From Thalassospira sp. HF15 (GTDB lineage Bacteria; Pseudomonadota; Alphaproteobacteria; Rhodospirillales; Thalassospiraceae), in contig NZ_JAAVKI010000012.1 of NCBI RefSeq assembly GCF_011806525.1, positions 1 through 34,136 on the forward strand: 34,136 nt of DNA, written 5' to 3'. The position numbers and the translations under genes are program-made. Position 1 is the stretch's first letter; every line of letters starts with the position of its first letter. The notes beneath the pieces are model-generated. The model was not told the origin of the DNA. It saw nothing but the letters and a program-made list of their open reading frames with translations, and searched no databases. This document shows positions 24,709-32,865 of the stretch, one piece after another.

Positions 24709-25950
24709 TTATTGCACAACGCCGTATCGTTTTTGCCATTCGGTCTCGACCAGCGACATCCAGCTCGGATGTGGTTCTGGCAAAACGGTGCCGCGTTCAG
24801 ATGGCGCAAGCGATGCAATGCCAAGATCAAGATTGGCAAAGGCTTCCTGCATGTCCTTGGGCAGTTTATCCATCGCCAGAACCGTATCCGCCCCCCAGTA
24901 TTGCGGGTCCTGCTTGCGCAGTTGGGCTTCGGGTGACATCAGGAAATCAGCGAGCACAACTGCGCCTGCCTTGGCCGATGCGTTATAGGGAATGGCAACA
25001 AAGTTGGTATTGCCAAGCGTGCCATTGTCAAACACATAGGATCGGACGGTATCGGGAAGCTCAAAGGCCTCAATCGCGGATGACACCTCGCCAGAGCTGA
25101 ACGAAAAGGCGATATCGACCTCGTTATCCGCCAAAAGGGTCCGCATCGATGCCCCGTTCTGCGGATAGGCCTGGCCATTGCGCCACAACAGCGGCTGCAA
25201 ATCTTCAAGATAGCCCCAAAGCGGTGCCAATGTTGCCTCGGCATCGGTTTCATCGGCAGGCTGCTGCAGGACTTTTGGATCATCAACCAGTTCGGTCAGA
25301 ATCTGTTTGAGGAACGTTGAGCCCATGTAGTTCGGCGGCTGCGGATAGGTAAAGCGGCCCGGATGCTTCACAAGCCATTCCAGCAATTGCTGGGCTGATT
25401 TCGGGACGGTATCAAGCTTGGCGGTATCGTAATAGAAACTGACCTGCGCCATCCCCCACGGTGCTTCAAGCCCGTCGGTCGGAACGGTAAAGTCATTGAC
25501 CACCGTCGGTTTGCCTTCAACATCGACATAGGCGAAATTCGGCGTCTGTTCTGCCCACGGGCCAAACAACAGGTCATTGCGCTTCATCGCGGCAAAGTTT
25601 TCGCCGTTAATCCAGATCATGTCGACCGCGCCACCATCATCAACACCGGCGGTCTTTTCCGACAGCACCTTGGTGACCGCATCGGCGGTATCGGTCAGTT
25701 TGACCTGCACGACCTCAACGCCATAGCGTTCGCGCACCTGTTCACCAGCCCAGGCGATATAGTCATTAATGCGCGGCTCTCCGCCCCAGGCATGCCAATA
25801 AACGGTCTGCCCGCGCGCCTGATCAAGTACCGATTGCCAGTTACCGACATCCGGGGCCGGGTCTGCCTTTGCCGGTGCAGACAGCGACGTCGCCGCCACC
25901 GCAGTTACAAGCGCCAAAGCAGAAACGAAAGTACGCAATCCTGACCTCAT
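24709..25950 (-). CDS. ynjB: ABC transporter substrate-binding protein, YnjB type, 413 aa
   Basis: Periplasmic solute-binding protein feeding the YnjCD membrane complex. The first 32 residues are a Sec signal peptide: MRSGLRT, then a hydrophobic Ala/Leu/Val core, with cleavage probably after the Ala of APAKA. The mature part starts DPAPDVGNWQSVLDQARGQTV, and YWHAWGGEPRINDYIAWAGE is characteristic of the YnjB family. A TTG nine bases upstream is also in frame, but AGGA spaced 9 bases before the ATG at 25950 and the better signal peptide favour the ATG. The ligand cannot be read from the sequence. Confidence 0.9.
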   Translation of the reverse strand: MRSGLRTFVSALALVTAVAATSLSAPAKADPAPDVGNWQSVLDQARGQTVYWHAWGGEPRINDYIAWAGEQVRERYGVEVVQVKLTDTADAVTKVLSEKTAGVDDGGAVDMIWINGENFAAMKRNDLLFGPWAEQTPNFAYVDVEGKPTVVNDFTVPTDGLEAPWGMAQVSFYYDTAKLDTVPKSAQQLLEWLVKHPGRFTYPQPPNYMGSTFLKQILTELVDDPKVLQQPADETDAEATLAPLWGYLEDLQPLLWRNGQAYPQNGASMRTLLADNEVDIAFSFSSGEVSSAIEAFELPDTVRSYVFDNGTLGNTNFVAIPYNASAKAGAVVLADFLMSPEAQLRKQDPQYWGADTVLAMDKLPKDMQEAFANLDLGIASLAPSERGTVLPEPHPSWMSLVETEWQKRYGVVQ

Positions 25951-26142
25951 ATCGGACAATCCTTTTACCTGATGACCTGAAGCCTTGCCCGAATGGCGGG
26001 CATAGCCGGTTTTTGATTTTGTAATCGTCAGTTTTTCAACAGTCGGCGCATAAAATCAATTCACGCTTGCGTTAGAGTCTGATCAAACACACTTTGACTG
26101 CAATCAGTTGATCACCGCTTTGGGTCACAAAGGACACCTGCA
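25951..26142. other. Divergent intergenic region, ynjB / terC
   Basis: The 192 bases between two divergent genes must hold both promoters, but I see no clear -35/-10 pair. A small inverted repeat TGCCCG/CGGGCA (25986-26002) lies in the ynjB leader. I looked for, and did not find, the conserved blocks of a TPP riboswitch, which would have suggested thiamine uptake. Confidence 0.5.
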
Positions 26143-26877
26143 ATGTTTGAATGGATGAGCGACCCGAACATGTGGATGGGGCTTGCAACACTGACCGCCC
26201 TCGAAATTGTTCTTGGCATCGACAACATCGTTTTTCTGTCGGTGATCGTTTCCAAACTTCCGCAAAACCAGCAGGCATCGGCACGTCGGATCGGTCTTTT
26301 GGCCGCGATGGGAATGCGCCTGGCCCTTCTGGCAGGGATCGCATGGGTCATGCAACTGACCACACCACTGTTCGCCGCGTTCGGACAGGAAGTCAGCGGA
26401 CGTGACCTGATCCTGATTGTTGGCGGGTTGTTCCTGATCGCCAAGGCATCCAAGGAAATTCATCACACCATTGATGAACCCGAAGAACATGGTCCGGGCA
26501 AGATTATGTCGGGCTTTGCCATGACCATCATGCAGATCATGTTGCTGGATATCATTTTCTCGCTTGATAGCGTGATCACCGCGGTTGGGCTGGTCGATCA
26601 TATTTCGATCATGGTGATAGCCGTCATCCTGTCCGTTCTGGTGATGCTAATGGCCGCTAAGACCATTGGCGACTTTGTTGAACAACATCCCTCTGTGAAA
26701 ATGTTAGCGCTATCATTCCTTATTCTGGTAGGGTTTGTCCTGCTGCTCGATGGGGTCGAAATACATGTTCCGAAAGGCTACATCTATTTTGCGATGGCGT
26801 TCAGCTTGTCGGTCGAAACGCTCAATCTTCTGAACAGAAAACGTAAACTCAAACGACGTGCGCAAGAGAATGGCTGA
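26143..26877 (+). CDS. TerC family integral membrane protein, 244 aa
   Basis: Seven-helix membrane protein of the TerC/YgdQ/Alx group; relatives are linked to manganese export and metal homeostasis. The family hallmark LEIVLGIDNIVFLSVI is at about 21-36, and its repeat LDIIFSLDSVITAVGLVD is at about 129-146; the conserved Asp residues in both halves (in GIDN and SLDS) are the expected metal ligands. Seven hydrophobic stretches end in a basic tail (NRKRKLKRR), so the C-terminus is probably cytoplasmic. AAAGGA about 9 bases before the ATG. The stop shares a base with the start of the YbaK-like gene (TGATG), so they are coupled. Confidence 0.92.
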   Translation: MFEWMSDPNMWMGLATLTALEIVLGIDNIVFLSVIVSKLPQNQQASARRIGLLAAMGMRLALLAGIAWVMQLTTPLFAAFGQEVSGRDLILIVGGLFLIAKASKEIHHTIDEPEEHGPGKIMSGFAMTIMQIMLLDIIFSLDSVITAVGLVDHISIMVIAVILSVLVMLMAAKTIGDFVEQHPSVKMLALSFLILVGFVLLLDGVEIHVPKGYIYFAMAFSLSVETLNLLNRKRKLKRRAQENG

Positions 26878-27356
26878 TGAAAAAAGTTGATCCGCCGCAG
26901 TGTCTGGAAAATGCATTTGCACAGCACAGCCTTGAAGATATCCAAGTTCTTGAGTTCCCGGAAGGCACCCGCACAGCTGCCGATGCCGCAAACGCGATTG
27001 GCTGTGACATTAGCGATATCGGCAAATCACTGGTCTTCATGACCGAAACATCCCGCCCGATCCTGATTATCATGAACGGTGCTGACAAGGTCGATCTGGA
27101 CAAGGTCGCCGCCCTGATGGGATTATCGATCCGCAAGGCCGATGCGACCGAAGTCCGGAAATATACAGGATATGCCATCGGCGGCGTTCCGCCCTTTGGC
27201 CACGCCAAGCCCGTTGAAACGCTGATTGATGCAAAGCTGCTCGAAAAGGAAACCATATGGCTTGCAGCCGGGACGCCCAAAACAGTGTTTGAGCTTAAAA
27301 CAGCTGATCTCAAACGGATCACTGGAGTCGAAACAGGCGTCAAGATCGCGGTCTGA
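26877..27356 (+). CDS. YbaK/ProX-type aminoacyl-tRNA editing protein, 159 aa
   Basis: Free-standing editing domain related to the insertion domain of prolyl-tRNA synthetase; such proteins hydrolyse mischarged Cys- or Ala-tRNA(Pro). The fold markers are GCDISDIGKSLVF (42-54, with the family's catalytic Lys in GKS), NGADKVDLDKVAALMG near 66-81, and the loop TGYAIGGVPPFG near 96-107 typical of the family. It is translated from the last base of the TerC gene. Length (159) is normal for the family. The exact tRNA substrate cannot be told from sequence. Confidence 0.92.
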   Translation: MKKVDPPQCLENAFAQHSLEDIQVLEFPEGTRTAADAANAIGCDISDIGKSLVFMTETSRPILIIMNGADKVDLDKVAALMGLSIRKADATEVRKYTGYAIGGVPPFGHAKPVETLIDAKLLEKETIWLAAGTPKTVFELKTADLKRITGVETGVKIAV

Positions 27357-27549
27357 AGACAGCGGCAAAACCGTTTTTGATGAAGAAATTCCGGCGAGCC
27401 ACACTGCCACCTTTGGGGTTTCACCCTTTGCGATCCAACGCCTGCGTCTTGCCAATGAGGGTTCGGCGAAAAACAATATCGCCGCGTTTATTGACCGCGT
27501 GGCTGCGGTCTCGCCCGATATGATGGATGGAAACGTCGCCCTTAAATAA
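27229..27549 (+). CDS. Coding-like small open frame without a convincing start (hypothetical)
   Basis: From about 27340 to 27549 one plus-strand frame uses codons exactly like the neighbouring genes and reads as a plausible soluble protein (SGKTVFDEEIPASHTATFGV, then SPFAIQRLRLANEGSAKNNI, ending MMDGNVALK). There is no ATG with a ribosome site near its beginning; the first ATG in frame (27229) and several TTG/CTG codons all lie inside the YbaK-like gene in another frame, where the translation looks like an artefact (basic, Ser-rich). It could be a small gene with a rare start, the 3' remnant of a lost gene, or a frameshifted C-terminal extension. Its end overlaps the 3' end of fliJ by 8 bases. 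I do not recognise it. Confidence 0.35.
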   Translation: MQSCSKRKPYGLQPGRPKQCLSLKQLISNGSLESKQASRSRSEDSGKTVFDEEIPASHTATFGVSPFAIQRLRLANEGSAKNNIAAFIDRVAAVSPDMMDGNVALK

Positions 27550-27970
27550 GCCCGTCATCGCGCGTGGCCGAACGCATCCCGATTTCGTCAAGCTCGTCCT
27601 GCTCTTTCTTGTCTTCTTCGGCGCGTTCGGCCTCAACCCGGTTGCGTTCGGCGATCTCTGCTGTCTTGAGCTCCCTGAACGCGTCGGCGACTTCTTCGCG
27701 GAAGGCGTCGATTTTTTCTTCCTGATCGGCAATCATTTTCCTGATCGCTTCGCGTTCGGCAATCACCGCATTGGCAAAACTGCCATAAGCAAACCCGGCA
27801 AGTTCGGGGTTTTCTGCCGCAATCTTTTGTTCGGCAAGAACTGCTTGCTCAAGCGCTTCTTTTTCAGCTTCAAGATTGCCCAAAACACCCAGCATCTCGC
27901 CAAGTTCGCGCTGCTTCTCGTCAAGCGCCCATTTGCGCATGCGCACCAGTGCCTTGAAATCCTTGGCCAT
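27542..27970 (-). CDS. fliJ: Flagellar export protein FliJ, 142 aa
   Basis: Small soluble coiled-coil protein that fits into the FliI ring like the stalk of an F-type ATPase and helps couple the ATPase to the export gate. The whole chain is predicted to be one long helical hairpin: Leu/Glu/Lys heptads at about 5-50, a break near 50-70 (NPELAGFAYGSFANAV), then a second charged helix to about 130. Start MAKDFKALVRMRKWALDEKQ is typical of FliJ. It lies 23 bases after fliI on the same strand, the common pair. Confidence 0.88.
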   Translation of the reverse strand: MAKDFKALVRMRKWALDEKQRELGEMLGVLGNLEAEKEALEQAVLAEQKIAAENPELAGFAYGSFANAVIAEREAIRKMIADQEEKIDAFREEVADAFRELKTAEIAERNRVEAERAEEDKKEQDELDEIGMRSATRDDGLI

Positions 27971-27993
27971 GGGTCAGCCCCTAGGGTCCGCGA

Positions 27994-29592
27994 TCATTCT
28001 GATGCCCCACCGGGGACATCATTGCCCTCCTGACGCAAAGCACGCTTCGCTTCATTCAGGTCTTTTCCGTTCTCGCGCTTTGAGCGGCTTTGAACCTTTG
28101 GTCCGCGATTGATCTTCGGGCCGGTTGATGGCGGTGGTGCCGGTCGGGCGGCCGGCATTTCAGCGGCCGCGGCGGGCTGCTGCGGGTTCGCAGCAGCGGG
28201 TTGTTGCGGGGCAGCCTGCCCCGCCTGCTGGCCGTTTGCAGGGGCCTCTTCCTGGGGTTGTTCCGCCAGAAGATCAAGACGGCGGGCGAGTTCCAAGTAA
28301 CCCTCATTCAGGCGCGTGCATTCGGTTTTTCGCTGTTTGAGGAATTCCTCGATCAGCGGGAAGTAATGAATGGCTTCATCGACCTTGGGATCGGTCCCCT
28401 TGCGATAGGCCCCAAGTCGGATCAGTTCGGCCATATCTTCGTAGGTCGCCAGAAGCTGTCGGGCACGGGCAACAATCTGGTTTTCTTCCTCGTTATTGCA
28501 GCCCGGCATGGTACGCGACACGCTGCGCAGGATATTGATCGCCGGATAGCGCCCCTGTTCGGCAATCGAACGGTCCAGTACGACGTGGCCATCAAGAATA
28601 CCACGCACCGCATCGGAAATCGGTTCGTTATGATCATCACCATCAACCAGAACCGTAAACAGCCCGGTGATGGATCCCTGCCCCGGCCCCCCCGGTCCGG
28701 CGCGTTCGAGCAGGCGCGGCAATTCGGCAAACACGGTCGGTGTATACCCCTTGGATGCAGGCGGCTCGCCAACTGACAGGCTGATTTCACGCTGCGCCAT
28801 GGCAAAACGGGTCACGGAATCCATCATGCACAGCACATCGCGCCCGACATCACGGAAATATTCCGATAGCGCCATGGTCATATAGGCCGCCTGACGACGC
28901 ATCAGGGGCGGCTCATCCGAGGTTGCCACAACAACAACCGACCGACGCAGGCCTTCTTCGCCCAGATCATCCTCGATGAATTCACGTGCTTCGCGGCCAC
29001 GTTCCCCGATCAGACCGACAACCGACACATCCGATGTGGTATGGCGCGTCATCATCGACAGCAAACTAGATTTACCGACACCCGAACCGGCAAAGATGCC
29101 CATACGTTGCCCGCGACAGCAGGTCAGAAACGTATTCATCGCCCGCACACCAAGATCAATCTTGCCGGCGACACGCTGCCTGGAATGGGCCGACGGCGGC
29201 ATATTGCGGATCGGATAGGGACGATTGCCTTCGGTCAGTGGCCCTTTGCCATCGACCGGTTCACCAAACGCATTGACCACACGCCCAAGCCAGCTTTCAT
29301 CAGGATAGACTTGCGGTTGGGTATCGCCGAGTTCGACTTCGCAGCCAATCCCGATCCCGTCAAGAATGCCAAACGGCATCAAAAGTGCGCGTTCATTGCG
29401 AAAGCCGACGACCTCGCAAATGACGGCTTTACCATCGCGCCGCTTGACCTTGCAGCGGTCACCGACCGACAGCGCACCTTCAACCCCGCCGATCTCGACC
29501 AGAAGACCCAAAACAGCCGTCACCCGCCCGACAACGCGATAGTCGGGAATACGGCGAAGTTCTGCGACAATATTACGGCCAATCTGAAACAC
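27994..29592 (-). CDS. fliI: Flagellum-specific export ATPase FliI, 532 aa (GTG start)
   Basis: Hexameric ATPase that unfolds and feeds export substrates. Walker A AGSGVGKS at 168-175; [20 protein letters not shown] at about 192-211; Walker B-like [18 protein letters not shown] near 254-271; ATPase-family segment [22 protein letters not shown] near 277-298. After about residue 440 a 90-residue Gln/Pro/Ala-rich tail follows, ending in a basic stretch; most FliI proteins stop near 440-450. The start is GTG, since an in-frame stop lies five codons upstream; its ribosome site is weak (AAAGA). Divergent from ctrA across 409 bases. FliH, its regulator, is encoded at 11282. Confidence 0.95.
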   Translation of the reverse strand: MFQIGRNIVAELRRIPDYRVVGRVTAVLGLLVEIGGVEGALSVGDRCKVKRRDGKAVICEVVGFRNERALLMPFGILDGIGIGCEVELGDTQPQVYPDESWLGRVVNAFGEPVDGKGPLTEGNRPYPIRNMPPSAHSRQRVAGKIDLGVRAMNTFLTCCRGQRMGIFAGSGVGKSSLLSMMTRHTTSDVSVVGLIGERGREAREFIEDDLGEEGLRRSVVVVATSDEPPLMRRQAAYMTMALSEYFRDVGRDVLCMMDSVTRFAMAQREISLSVGEPPASKGYTPTVFAELPRLLERAGPGGPGQGSITGLFTVLVDGDDHNEPISDAVRGILDGHVVLDRSIAEQGRYPAINILRSVSRTMPGCNNEEENQIVARARQLLATYEDMAELIRLGAYRKGTDPKVDEAIHYFPLIEEFLKQRKTECTRLNEGYLELARRLDLLAEQPQEEAPANGQQAGQAAPQQPAAANPQQPAAAAEMPAARPAPPPSTGPKINRGPKVQSRSKRENGKDLNEAKRALRQEGNDVPGGASE

Positions 29593-29773
29593 GGGCGGTT
29601 CTTTTCAGCGAAAACGGTGGAAACAATTCTTGTAACACGGAAATTTACCCCGCCGAACGGTCATGGGGGTGGCAAATCGTACCGCGTCGTACCAAATATA
29701 TAGTCATATCCGGTATTAAAAAGCCGTGTAGACGATAAAATAGAGTTTTTTTTCGTTACATAAGGCTTTGGCG

Positions 29774-29897
29774 ATTAACATCGCAAACCGTTGGGAAAAC
29801 TCGCGTTCCGCTCCCGAGTCGCTTCTTTGAATGAAAAAAAGTTAACAAGTTGCGACTCGGCTGCTTGCCACGAGTCGCAAAGCAACGTATCGTTAAC
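29774..29897. promoter_or_regulatory. Three TTAAC half-sites (possible CtrA self-binding)
   Basis: TTAAC occurs at 29775-29779, 29842-29846 and 29893-29897, the last two as the palindrome GTTAAC. CtrA of Caulobacter binds TTAA-N7-TTAA and also TTAAC half-sites, and regulates its own gene. No full double site with correct spacing is present, so this is only suggestive. Confidence 0.35.
29815..29880. promoter_or_regulatory. Cluster of three CGAGTCGC octamers with GANTC methylation sites upstream of ctrA
   Basis: CGAGTCGC at 29815-29822 and 29871-29878, and its reverse complement GCGACTCG at 29852-29859. The last two form a 10-base perfect inverted repeat (TTGCGACTCG / CGAGTCGCAA, 11-base loop). 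Each octamer contains GANTC, the CcrM methylation site. In Caulobacter a GANTC site in a ctrA promoter makes transcription sensitive to the methylation state after replication. Confidence 0.6.
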
Positions 29898-30001
29898 GGA
29901 ATGGGGGAAGAATTTCCCAAAAAGGCGGCAATCGTTGGGGCGCTTGTCGATCAACCGGATCAACACGGACTTATTGCGGAACACGGTAACGGAGCAGAAA
30001 C

Positions 30002-30697
30002 ATGCGGGTGCTGCTTGTTGAGGATGACAACACCTATGCTGACAGCATCGAATTGATGCTGAAGTCTGAAGGCATGGTGATTGACACTACCGACCTTGGG
30101 GAAGACGGTCTCGAGATCGGCAAGCTTTACGATTATGACATCATTCTTCTGGATCTCATGCTGCCAGACATTGACGGCTATGAGGTTCTGAGACGTTTGC
30201 GCGATGCACGCGTCGAGACACCGGTCCTGATCCTGTCGGGTCTGACCGAAACCGAAGACAAGGTCAAAGGCCTTGGCTTTGGGGCGGATGACTATCTGAC
30301 CAAGCCTTTCGAAAAGACCGAGCTTCTGGCACGCGTACAGGCAATCGTTCGCCGTTCGCGTGGTCATGCACAGTCAATGATTTCGACCGGCAAGCTTAAC
30401 GTCAATCTGGATGCACGCACCGTCGATGTCGACGGCAAGCCACTGCATCTGACCGGCAAGGAATATGGCATCCTTGAATTGCTGTCGCTGCGCAAAGGCA
30501 CGACATTGACCAAGGAAATGTTCCTCAACCACCTTTATGGCGGTATGGACGAGCCGGAACTCAAGATCATTGACGTCTTTGTCTGCAAACTGCGCAAGAA
30601 AATCCAGTCTGCGACCAAGGGCGACAACTACATCCATACGGTTTGGGGCCGGGGCTATGTCCTGCGCGACCCCGACACCAACAGCGCTGCGGCCTGA
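30002..30697 (+). CDS. ctrA: Cell-cycle response regulator CtrA, 231 aa
   Basis: OmpR-type two-component response regulator; in Caulobacter the master cell-cycle regulator, and in Rhodospirillales mainly a regulator of motility. Receiver at 1-115, with the acidic pair VEDD near 7-10, the phospho-acceptor D51 in [13 protein letters not shown], and LTKPFEK with the conserved Lys. Winged-helix DNA-binding domain at about 125-225, with VHLTGKEY-like [34 protein letters not shown] and [11 protein letters not shown], all nearly identical to Caulobacter CtrA. GGAG spaced 7 bases before the ATG. It is followed by a strong terminator. Its partners (CckA, ChpT) are not in the window. Confidence 0.97.
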   Translation: MRVLLVEDDNTYADSIELMLKSEGMVIDTTDLGEDGLEIGKLYDYDIILLDLMLPDIDGYEVLRRLRDARVETPVLILSGLTETEDKVKGLGFGADDYLTKPFEKTELLARVQAIVRRSRGHAQSMISTGKLNVNLDARTVDVDGKPLHLTGKEYGILELLSLRKGTTLTKEMFLNHLYGGMDEPELKIIDVFVCKLRKKIQSATKGDNYIHTVWGRGYVLRDPDTNSAAA

Positions 30698-30750
30698 TAT
30701 TCGGGATATCGGTTTCAGGCTTGCCTGACGCCCCCAACAGTGCCCGTTCT

Positions 30751-30788
30751 ACGAAAAACGCCCCGGACTGCACCGGGGCGTTTTTCGT
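30751..30788. terminator. Bidirectional terminator, ctrA / methyltransferase
   Basis: A perfect 16-bp stem, ACGAAAAACGCCCCGG (30751-30766) and CCGGGGCGTTTTTCGT (30773-30788), with loop ACTGCA. With A and T tracts at the base on both sides it can serve the convergent genes ctrA and the methyltransferase gene. Confidence 0.95.
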
Positions 30789-30794
30789 TTTGGG

Positions 30795-31442
30795 TCACGG
30801 CAAATAAATCAGTGGATCGATCAGGCCCCCGACCTGTATCCGATCAATCAGTTCAAAGACCGGGATCACCATCAGAAAGACCAGTCCATCCCGCAAGGTC
30901 CGCACAAGAAGTTGCGGGCGCACTTCTAGTATGTCCGCATCCCGCCATACACCAAAACGCGGCCCAAAGCGCGGGACGCGCGCCTTGTAGGTTTCGAATG
31001 ATGCCCCGAACAATTCCGACAGCGCGCGTTCTTCACGCAAGATCACCGGTAGGAAGATACCAAAGGCCCCCAATCCAAACAGGATCGCCACCAAAAGACT
31101 TCCGGTCTGTGCACCAATGCCGGTCGCACCGATGAAGCTGAACATATAAAGCGGATTACGACTGATCGAATAGGGCCCGGTATCGGTCAACTGGCGCGCC
31201 TTGCGCCCACCGATATAAAGCGTGCACCACGCGCGCCCGAATATGGCGATCAGGATCAGGACAACCCCGGCAATCTCGACACCCTCATGGGTGAACATCT
31301 CCACCCGGGCAAGGGACTGCATCAAAGGAAGGGCGCAAAGCACCACAAGAGCAATACAGGCAATCGCAAGCTTGCGCCGACGCTGAACACGGCTGAGTTC
31401 CCGGCGTGGTGCAGATATGGAATTTGATGAATGTGGGGTCAT
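30795..31442 (-). CDS. Isoprenylcysteine carboxyl methyltransferase family protein, 215 aa
   Basis: Integral membrane methyltransferase-like protein of the ICMT/PEMT superfamily. Hydrophobic segments at about 27-45, 55-75, 100-130 and 185-205. The SAM-binding landmarks are TDTGPYSISRNPLYM (about 86-100) and EERALSELFGASFETYKARVPRFGP (about 137-161), both typical. Bacterial members methylate diverse or unknown lipids or small molecules, so no substrate is proposed. AAGG lies about 5 bases before the ATG. Convergent with ctrA; it is 55 bases after the end of cheR on the same strand, so may be read with the chemotaxis genes. Confidence 0.85.
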   Translation of the reverse strand: MTPHSSNSISAPRRELSRVQRRRKLAIACIALVVLCALPLMQSLARVEMFTHEGVEIAGVVLILIAIFGRAWCTLYIGGRKARQLTDTGPYSISRNPLYMFSFIGATGIGAQTGSLLVAILFGLGAFGIFLPVILREERALSELFGASFETYKARVPRFGPRFGVWRDADILEVRPQLLVRTLRDGLVFLMVIPVFELIDRIQVGGLIDPLIYLP

Positions 31443-31497
31443 TGAGCCTTCCCGACTTTCCGTTCAACAGAACAGTCGGCAATGCACCAACTGTCAG

Positions 31498-32859
31498 CTA
31501 CTTCTTGTCGTCCGGCTTCCCGAAACGGGACCGATCAAAGGTCGTGGACGGGCGTGTGGTTCCGCTGGACCCACTTGTATTGCTGCTGCCAGTCGTCCCC
31601 GGCCGCTGGGTCGTGCCACCCGCGCCAGCACCGGTGCCGGTGCCAAGCGGACGGCGATAGGTCGAACCGGTGGTACCGGTTGTGCCCGTTGTCCCCGGAC
31701 GTGTGGTCGAACCAGTACCAGTCGAACCTGACGGCCTGCTGAACGCACTGCCTGTTGTGCCGGTGCCGGTTGTCGGACGGGTCGTAGAGGACGTGCCCCC
31801 AAGCGGACGCTGGGTCGCCTGCGTGCCCGACGTTGCGGTTCCGGGACGTGTCGTGGCGGTCCCGGTTGTTCCGACTGCCGGGCGGGCAGTAGAACCCGCT
31901 GTCGCCCCTGCGCCGGTTTGCATATGCTTTGGTTTCGGGAAGGCAAGACCACCTGCGGCAGCGCCCCCTGCAGCACCGGCAGCAGCACCGGCAGCAGCAC
32001 CGGCCTGCACCTTTTCAAGCGCAGTCAGGTCAACGTCCGGCGCACCGGGACGGTTAAGCTGATAGATGCCACGTTGACGCGCAAGCGGCTTGAACTTGTC
32101 CGAAATACCCAGAACCGTCTCTGCCCCGCCAAGGAACAGGAAGCCATCATCAGGCATCAGGGCCGAAATACGGGCCAGAACGTCGCTTTTGGTCGGCTGA
32201 TCAAAATAGATCAGCACGTTACGGCAATAAACGACGTCAAACTGTCCAAGCGGTCGGAAATCTTCCAGAAGGTTGAATTCCTTGTACTGAACCTTGGAAC
32301 GGACATCAGACGAAATCTGCCACTGGTCTTCCTTCTTCTGGAAGTACTTGACCAGAAGGCCGATCGGAAGACCCCTTTGGACTTCGAACTGCGAATAAAG
32401 GCCCGCGCGCGCCTTGTTCAGGATTTCACGCGAAATGTCAGTCCCGATGATGTCAATACGCCAGCCAGCCAGCTGGGATTTGAATTCATCAAGGATCATT
32501 GCCAGCGAATAGGGCTCCTGCCCGGACGAGGCCGCAGCGCACCAGATGCGCAAATGTTTTTTCGGCGCACGCGCCTTGATCATGTGTGGCAGGACAACAT
32601 GGCGGAATTGATCGAACGGCTTGGTATCGCGGAAAAAGAAGCTTTCATTGGTCGTCATCGCATCAACGACTTCTTCGACCAGATTACGGTCGCCGCCACG
32701 CAGCGCGCCAATCAGCTCTGTCAGATCCTTGAGGCCGCGTTTGCGCGCAATCGGCATAAGCCGGCTTTCGAGCAGATAAGTCTTGTCCTGGCTCAAAACG
32801 AGCCCGGACTTGGACTTGATCAGTCTGCTTACAAACTCGAAATCATCCGGCTTCATCAT
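31498..32859 (-). CDS. cheR: Chemotaxis protein methyltransferase CheR with long repetitive tail, 453 aa
   Basis: Adds methyl groups from SAM to glutamates of chemoreceptors, opposing CheB. The N-terminal helical domain (about 1-75) and the SAM domain (about 80-270) are standard: TTNESFFFRDTKPFDQF (about 68-84), IWCAAASSGQEPYSLAM (about 104-120), GTDISREIL, YCRNVLIYFDQ and FLFLGGAETV. After about residue 275 come an Ala/Gly run and 150 residues of Thr/Gly/Pro/Arg/Ser low-complexity sequence, an unusual tail; ordinary CheR is about 275-290 residues. A second ATG one codon later is equally possible. The gene begins 6 bases after the stop of cheB. Confidence 0.93.
   Translation of the reverse strand: MMKPDDFEFVSRLIKSKSGLVLSQDKTYLLESRLMPIARKRGLKDLTELIGALRGGDRNLVEEVVDAMTTNESFFFRDTKPFDQFRHVVLPHMIKARAPKKHLRIWCAAASSGQEPYSLAMILDEFKSQLAGWRIDIIGTDISREILNKARAGLYSQFEVQRGLPIGLLVKYFQKKEDQWQISSDVRSKVQYKEFNLLEDFRPLGQFDVVYCRNVLIYFDQPTKSDVLARISALMPDDGFLFLGGAETVLGISDKFKPLARQRGIYQLNRPGAPDVDLTALEKVQAGAAAGAAAGAAGGAAAGGLAFPKPKHMQTGAGATAGSTARPAVGTTGTATTRPGTATSGTQATQRPLGGTSSTTRPTTGTGTTGSAFSRPSGSTGTGSTTRPGTTGTTGTTGSTYRRPLGTGTGAGAGGTTQRPGTTGSSNTSGSSGTTRPSTTFDRSRFGKPDDKK
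31972..32004 (-). repeat. 12-bp tandem repeat in the cheR Ala/Gly linker
   Basis: The plus-strand unit AGCACCGGCAGC occurs at 31972-31983 and 31984-31995 and in part at 31996-32004. On the coding strand it gives an Ala-Ala-Gly-Ala repeat joining the methyltransferase domain to the tail. Unit changes would keep the frame. Confidence 0.75.
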
Positions 32860-32865
32860 TGTGGG

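Larger units (their letters stand above)
29593..30001. other. Divergent regulatory region between fliI and ctrA
   Basis: The 409 bases carry no gene that I can support. They are A/T-richer around 29690-29780 and 29825-29850. They contain three copies of the octamer CGAGTCGC (two direct, one inverted) and three TTAAC words, listed separately. I found no sigma-54 element with correct spacing in either direction and no clear housekeeping promoter. Confidence 0.6.

Noticed and set aside
25951..26142. TPP riboswitch upstream of the ynjBCD-type operon
   Set aside because: On the minus strand neither the CTGAGA block nor the ACCTGATCTGG-like block is present, so a thiamine riboswitch is not supported.
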